Source: Sinomonas albida (GTDB lineage Bacteria > Actinomycetota > Actinomycetes > Actinomycetales > Micrococcaceae). From it: DNA of 64,000 nt. The translations under genes were made by a program, and so were the position numbers. Every line of letters begins with the position of its first letter. Within the stretch, counting starts at the first letter, position 1. Shown piece by piece: positions 60,598-64,000 of this stretch. The stretch lies in contig NZ_SWDW01000007.1 in the NCBI RefSeq assembly GCF_004919045.1, positions 142,487 through 206,486 on the forward strand, given 5' to 3'. The notes below the pieces were generated by a model that was given only the letters and a program-made list of their open reading frames with translations, did not search any database and had not been told where the DNA came from.

Positions 60598-62603
60598 GCA
60601 TTCACCTTTCCGAAGATGTCGAGCACCTCATCGACGCTCTGGGCCGCCTCGAGCCGCGCGACCTGTTCCTTGTCGCCGAAGACCTTGGCGATCTTCGCGA
60701 GGATGCCGAGGTGCTCCTTGTCCTTGCCCGCGATGCCGACCACGAACGTGACCGGCTTGCCCTGCCAGTCGATAGGCTGGGCGTAGCGGACGAACGTGAC
60801 GGCGGAGGCCGTGATGTGCGGCTTTGCCTCGTTCGTCCCGTGCGGGATCGCGAGGCCGTTGCCCATGAACGTCGAGACGGAGCGCTCGCGCTCGTGCATG
60901 GACTCGATGTACGCGTCATCGACGGCCCCGGCCGACTTGAGGAGGTGGCCCGCCTCGTCGATCGCGCTCGACATGTCCGAGGCGTTGCCCACGAGGACCA
61001 CCGACTCGGGCCGCAGGACCTGCTTCGTCTCCGCGGGATGCTGCGGAACTGACACGTGCGCCGCCGCGGCCTCGGCCTCGGACGCCGGCTCGGACTTGCC
61101 GGCCACGCCCTCGAACGGCCTGTCCGCGGTCTGGGCCTGCTCGTCGAGGAGCGCCACGATCTCGTCGTACTTGGGGCTGCCCATGAAGTTGTCGACCGTC
61201 ACGATCTGTGCGCTCGGCGTCTTCTCCTCGGCCCGGAGGGCGAGATCCTGATGGACCACGACCATGTCGTACGTGTCCGTGAGGTTGGCAATCGCCTGGT
61301 TGACGACCGTGACGTTGCGATGGCCCGCCGCCTTGATCTTGTTGCGGAGCACCGAGGCGCCCATCGCGCTCGAGCCCATGCCGGCGTCGCACGCGAAGAC
61401 GATCTTGCGGATCTCGGTCGCCGTCGCAACGCCGCCGCCCCCGAGGAGCGACGAGGCCATCGACTTGCGGCCCTTCATGCCCTCCATGCTGGCGGTCGCC
61501 GCGGCGAGGTCGCCCTCTTCCTTGTTGCGCGCGGCCCGGAGGATGAGTGAAGCGATGAGGAAGGAGACCGCGCACGCGAGGAGTACCGAGAGGATCACTC
61601 CGAAGTAACTGTCGCGCGACGTCTGGGCGAGGACCGCGATGATCGAGCCCGGCGCTGCCGGAGCAACGAGACCCGAGTGGGTGATCGCGAGCGTCGCGAT
61701 GCCGGTCATGCCGCCGCCGATGGTCGCGAGGATGAGGATCGGCCGCATGAGGATGTACGGGAAGTAGATCTCGTGGATGCCGCCGACGAACTGGATGAGC
61801 GCCGCGCCGGGCGCCGAGGCCTTCGCCGCACCCTTGCCGAAGAACATGTACGCGAGCAGGAGCCCAAAGCCGGGGCCGGGGTTGGCCTCGAGCAGGAAGA
61901 GGATCGACTTGCCCTGCGAGGCCGACTGCTGGATGCCAAGCGGGGTGAGCACGCCGTGGTTGACGGCGTTGTTCAGGAACAGGACCTTCGCAGGCTCGAT
62001 GAAGATCGAGGTGAGCGGGAGGATTCCGGCGTTGACCATGAACTGGACGGCGTTCCCGGCGACCGAAGTCAGGCCCGTGACGACCGGGTCGATAAGGAAG
62101 AACCCGACCAGGGCGAGGGCCGCTCCCCAGATGCCCGCGGAGAAGTTGTTGACGAGCATCTCGAAGCCGGGGCGGATCTTTCCGTCCCAGATCGAGTCGA
62201 TCTTCTTCATGGTCCAGCCGCCGAGCGGACCCATGATCATCGCACCGATGAACATCGGGATGCTTGTGCCGACGATCACGCCCATGGTGGCGATGGCACC
62301 GACCACGCCGCCGCGGACGTCATAGACCGCCTTGCCGCCCGTGTAGGCGATGAGCAGAGGCAGGAGGTAGGTGATCATCGGGCCGACGAGACCGACGTAA
62401 GTCTGCCCTGTGGCCGGGTCAGTGCCGAAGCCGCCCAGCTTGTCGACCGGGAGCCAACCAGTTTTGATGAACAGGGCGGTGATGAGGCCCCAGGCAATGA
62501 AGGCCCCAATGTTCGGCATGATCATGCCAGAGAGGAAGGTGCCGAATTTCTGCACCCCGGCCCGCGTGGCGTGGAGCCTCGAGGGGGCTGCGGTGGTCGA
62601 CAT
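60594..62603 (-). CDS. mtlA: PTS mannitol transporter, fused IICBA
   Basis: 669 residues from ATG 62603. IIC membrane domain (first about 350 residues) with MIMPNIGAFIAWGLITALF and SAPGAALIQFVGGIHEIYFP; IIB domain with the phosphocysteine in IVFACDAGMGSSAMG; IIA domain with the phosphohistidine in GNGLAIPHGTNEAK. All three parts are in one chain, as in E. coli MtlA (about 640). Takes up mannitol and phosphorylates it with phosphate from PtsI/HPr; ptsI is 1 kb away on the other strand. Second gene of tetR-mtlA-mtlD. Confidence 0.95.
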   Translation of the reverse strand: MSTTAAPSRLHATRAGVQKFGTFLSGMIMPNIGAFIAWGLITALFIKTGWLPVDKLGGFGTDPATGQTYVGLVGPMITYLLPLLIAYTGGKAVYDVRGGVVGAIATMGVIVGTSIPMFIGAMIMGPLGGWTMKKIDSIWDGKIRPGFEMLVNNFSAGIWGAALALVGFFLIDPVVTGLTSVAGNAVQFMVNAGILPLTSIFIEPAKVLFLNNAVNHGVLTPLGIQQSASQGKSILFLLEANPGPGFGLLLAYMFFGKGAAKASAPGAALIQFVGGIHEIYFPYILMRPILILATIGGGMTGIATLAITHSGLVAPAAPGSIIAVLAQTSRDSYFGVILSVLLACAVSFLIASLILRAARNKEEGDLAAATASMEGMKGRKSMASSLLGGGGVATATEIRKIVFACDAGMGSSAMGASVLRNKIKAAGHRNVTVVNQAIANLTDTYDMVVVHQDLALRAEEKTPSAQIVTVDNFMGSPKYDEIVALLDEQAQTADRPFEGVAGKSEPASEAEAAAAHVSVPQHPAETKQVLRPESVVLVGNASDMSSAIDEAGHLLKSAGAVDDAYIESMHERERSVSTFMGNGLAIPHGTNEAKPHITASAVTFVRYAQPIDWQGKPVTFVVGIAGKDKEHLGILAKIAKVFGDKEQVARLEAAQSVDEVLDIFGKVNA

Positions 62604-62620
62604 GGTTCCCTGCTTTCGTG

Positions 62621-63487
62621 TCAGGAGGCAGCCCGCGGGCCGCCGGGGGGTGTTGGAGGATGGCTCTCTCCGCCGGATCCCGACCCGCCCTCGGGGGCGT
62701 TGGAGAGCCGATGGAGCCATTCGAGGAAGAGCCGCATCTCGGTACCGGATAGCTGTTCCGGATGCGAGGACTCGAGCGTGGCGTTGAGGGCTATAGCCGC
62801 CGCGACATAGGACGGCTGGCCCCCGGGTGTAATCGCCCCGCGCGACGGATCGTCCACGATGGACGGGTCCGCCACGACGGAGCGCAGGACGGCGTCACGC
62901 GTCTGCGCCGAGAGGGGCAGGGTCGCGATATCGCCGGCCGAAAGGGGTTGGTCTGGTTCATCCGCCAACAACATGAGCGTGACCCCGATGTTGGCGGCAA
63001 GGACGGCCCGTGCCGCCTGAGCTGGCGGCGCCGAGAGTTGTCCGGCTGCGGCGGCCCGACCGAGTTCCCGCTCGAGGAGGTGCTCTGCCTCCTCGACGAG
63101 AACCGGACGGCGTCCGGGACCCGTGTTGCCGAACATGAGGGTGTACAGCTGAGCGTGGGTCAGCCCGAAGTGCACATGGGTGTCCCACAGTCTTTTGACG
63201 TCGAAGAGCGGACTGGCCGACCGCTCCATCGTTCCCTCGCGCTGGACGAACTCCTCGAAGCCTCTGGCCACGACGGCTTCCATCAGCCCGTCCTTGTCGC
63301 CGAAGTGGTGGTACAGCGTAGGCGCTGTCACGCCGGCGAGATCCGTGATCTGACGAGTGGAGACCGGCTTGCCGTCCGACGCGGCGAGCAGTTCGATCGC
63401 GGCCGAAATGAGCCGCTCCCGCGGGGAGGCCTTGGGGGCCCCACCGTCCTGGGCGTCGTCGGCGACACCCATGTCCGAATCACGCAT
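62621..63487 (-). CDS. TetR-family regulator of the mannitol/PTS genes
   Basis: 288 residues from ATG 63487; ATG 63472 is an alternative. HTH: ERLISAAIELLAASDGKPVS and ITDLAGVTAPTLYHHFGDKD. The C-terminal domain has the FDVKRLWDTHVHFGLTHAQL helix region, and the protein is longer than usual (about 200-220) owing to a Pro/Gly/Ser tail. 17 nt before mtlA on the same strand, so it is transcribed with the mannitol genes. Two identical palindromes in its promoter point to autorepression and control of ptsI. Confidence 0.85.
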   Translation of the reverse strand: MRDSDMGVADDAQDGGAPKASPRERLISAAIELLAASDGKPVSTRQITDLAGVTAPTLYHHFGDKDGLMEAVVARGFEEFVQREGTMERSASPLFDVKRLWDTHVHFGLTHAQLYTLMFGNTGPGRRPVLVEEAEHLLERELGRAAAAGQLSAPPAQAARAVLAANIGVTLMLLADEPDQPLSAGDIATLPLSAQTRDAVLRSVVADPSIVDDPSRGAITPGGQPSYVAAAIALNATLESSHPEQLSGTEMRLFLEWLHRLSNAPEGGSGSGGESHPPTPPGGPRAAS

Positions 63488-63505
63488 GGCCGCTAGCGTA
63501 ACCGA

Positions 63506-63520
63506 TATAGCAACGCTATA
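63506..63520. promoter_or_regulatory. TetR operator copy 1
   Basis: TATAGC-AAC-GCTATA, a 15-bp palindrome 19 nt upstream of the tetR start codon. Identical to the copy at 63586-63600. Confidence 0.8.
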
Positions 63521-63585
63521 CAAGAGGTGATAGTGAGCTGCGTCACAGGCATAATTCATGTGGTGAGGATCACGAAACACGTTTG

Positions 63586-63600
63586 TATAGCAACGCTATA
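63586..63600. promoter_or_regulatory. TetR operator copy 2
   Basis: TATAGC-AAC-GCTATA, identical to copy 1 and exactly 80 bp from it, 62 nt before the ptsI start. Placed to control the ptsI promoter. Confidence 0.8.
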
Positions 63601-63662
63601 GGCGCTAAGGTAGCGCGAAGCTCCGCCGGACGGACCGAGCCGAACGAACCGAGAGGACCCCA

Positions 63663-64000
63663 ATGATGCAGCAGTTTCACGGTGTTGGTGTGACGGCGGG
63701 GCGTGTGGTGGGGCCTGTGCGGCAGATGCCGTTGCCGGTTCGTGAGCCTGCTGCGGGTGTGGGGTTGCCGGTGGGGGCGACGGTGGAGTCCGAGGGTGAG
63801 CGGATCCGGGCGGCGTCCAGGGCGGTGCAGGCGGGGCTGAAGGCCCGCGCCGCGGGCGCGGTGGGGGATGCGCGGGCGGTGCTGGAGGCCACGGCGTTGA
63901 TGGCCGCGGACCCGATGCTGGTCAAGGGCGCGGTGAAGCTGCTGGGCCCGGGGGCCGAGGGCGGGGCGCGCACGGCCGAGCGGGCGGTGTGGGAGTCCGG
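63663..64000 (+). CDS. ptsI: Phosphoenolpyruvate-protein phosphotransferase, enzyme I (5' part)
   Basis: The first 112 codons are in the window; the rest runs off the right edge. FHGVGVTAGRVVGPV is the start of enzyme I and is followed by an Arg/Ala-rich helical region (ARTAERAVWES). Enzyme I takes phosphate from PEP and passes it to HPr for MtlA. The catalytic His is beyond the edge. Codon use in the first 45 codons is G/T-ending (GGT, GTG, GCG, TTG), unlike the C-ending use of its neighbours. A GAGAGGA site precedes the ATG. The gene is divergent from tetR-mtlA-mtlD. Confidence 0.85.
   Translation, partial: MMQQFHGVGVTAGRVVGPVRQMPLPVREPAAGVGLPVGATVESEGERIRAASRAVQAGLKARAAGAVGDARAVLEATALMAADPMLVKGAVKLLGPGAEGGARTAERAVWES

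Overview
The window reads as chromosomal DNA of a high-GC Gram-positive actinobacterium, most likely a member of the Micrococcaceae (an Arthrobacter/Sinomonas-like organism). The grounds are GC-rich codon use with C/G-ending codons, dense operons with 1-4 nt start/stop overlaps, a menaquinone pathway, a phenylacetate (paa) epoxidase operon, a DUF222-HNH endonuclease and an LCP protein. The genus is inference. No rRNA, tRNA, integrase, transposase or CRISPR array was seen.

Layout. 1-0.9 kb: end-truncated sulfonate-type ABC binding protein. 1.1-2.9 kb: GNAT acetyltransferase and a HTH/PIN toxin-antitoxin-like pair. 2.9-8.6 kb (minus): assimilatory sulfate reduction, with sir-cysH-cysD-cysN overlapping end to end and a sirohydrochlorin chelatase that supplies the sulfite reductase cofactor pathway. 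8.7-10.1 kb: SUKH-like protein and an AbiEi/DUF559-like protein flanked by direct repeats. 10.4-13.8 kb (minus): menG, a geranylgeranyl-reductase-like (MenJ-like) oxidoreductase and a long-chain polyprenyl diphosphate synthase. Isochorismate synthase (menF, 15.7 kb), menD (20-21.9 kb) and menC (29.3 kb) lie nearby, so much of menaquinone synthesis is here. 13.8-15.7 kb: idonate/sorbitol-type dehydrogenase with a divergent GntR regulator. 17.2-20 kb: polar amino-acid ABC transporter. 22.4-26.4 kb: four consecutive exported proteins with SipW-type signal peptides. 26.4-32 kb: GH63-like glycosidase, menC, M50-like membrane protease, PAP2 phosphatase. 32.3-39.2 kb: ParA/MinD-like ATPase, MBL hydrolase, branched-chain/2-oxoacid dehydrogenase E2-E1beta-E1alpha and a divergent Lrp regulator. 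39.3-41.3 kb: DUF222-HNH protein and a small S1-like protein. 41.6-47.9 kb (minus): paaABCDE, paaG-like and glutamate decarboxylase. 48-53.6 kb: LCP, oligopeptidase B, TetR with a divergent MFS exporter. 53.8-56.5 kb: paaI-paaK-tetR. 56.7-59.2 kb: secreted phosphoesterase and DUF427 protein. 59.4-64 kb: mtlD, mtlA and a TetR regulator, divergent from a truncated ptsI.

The most unusual structural signal is not one gene. Short-period tandem repeats (15-34 bp) sit in the 3' flanks of at least seven genes: polyprenyl synthase, menD, lrp, HNH, S1-like, gad and paaI. They lie between the stop codon and the terminator, and in several cases they copy the last codons including the stop. Related in-frame repeats occur at the N-termini of several proteins. 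The second candidate is the SipW-type exported-protein cluster, with a 17-bp tandem-repeat leader and no SipW peptidase nearby. Several operators can be read directly at divergent promoters (52.03, 63.5 and 14.86 kb), and a shared half-site links the two paa loci.
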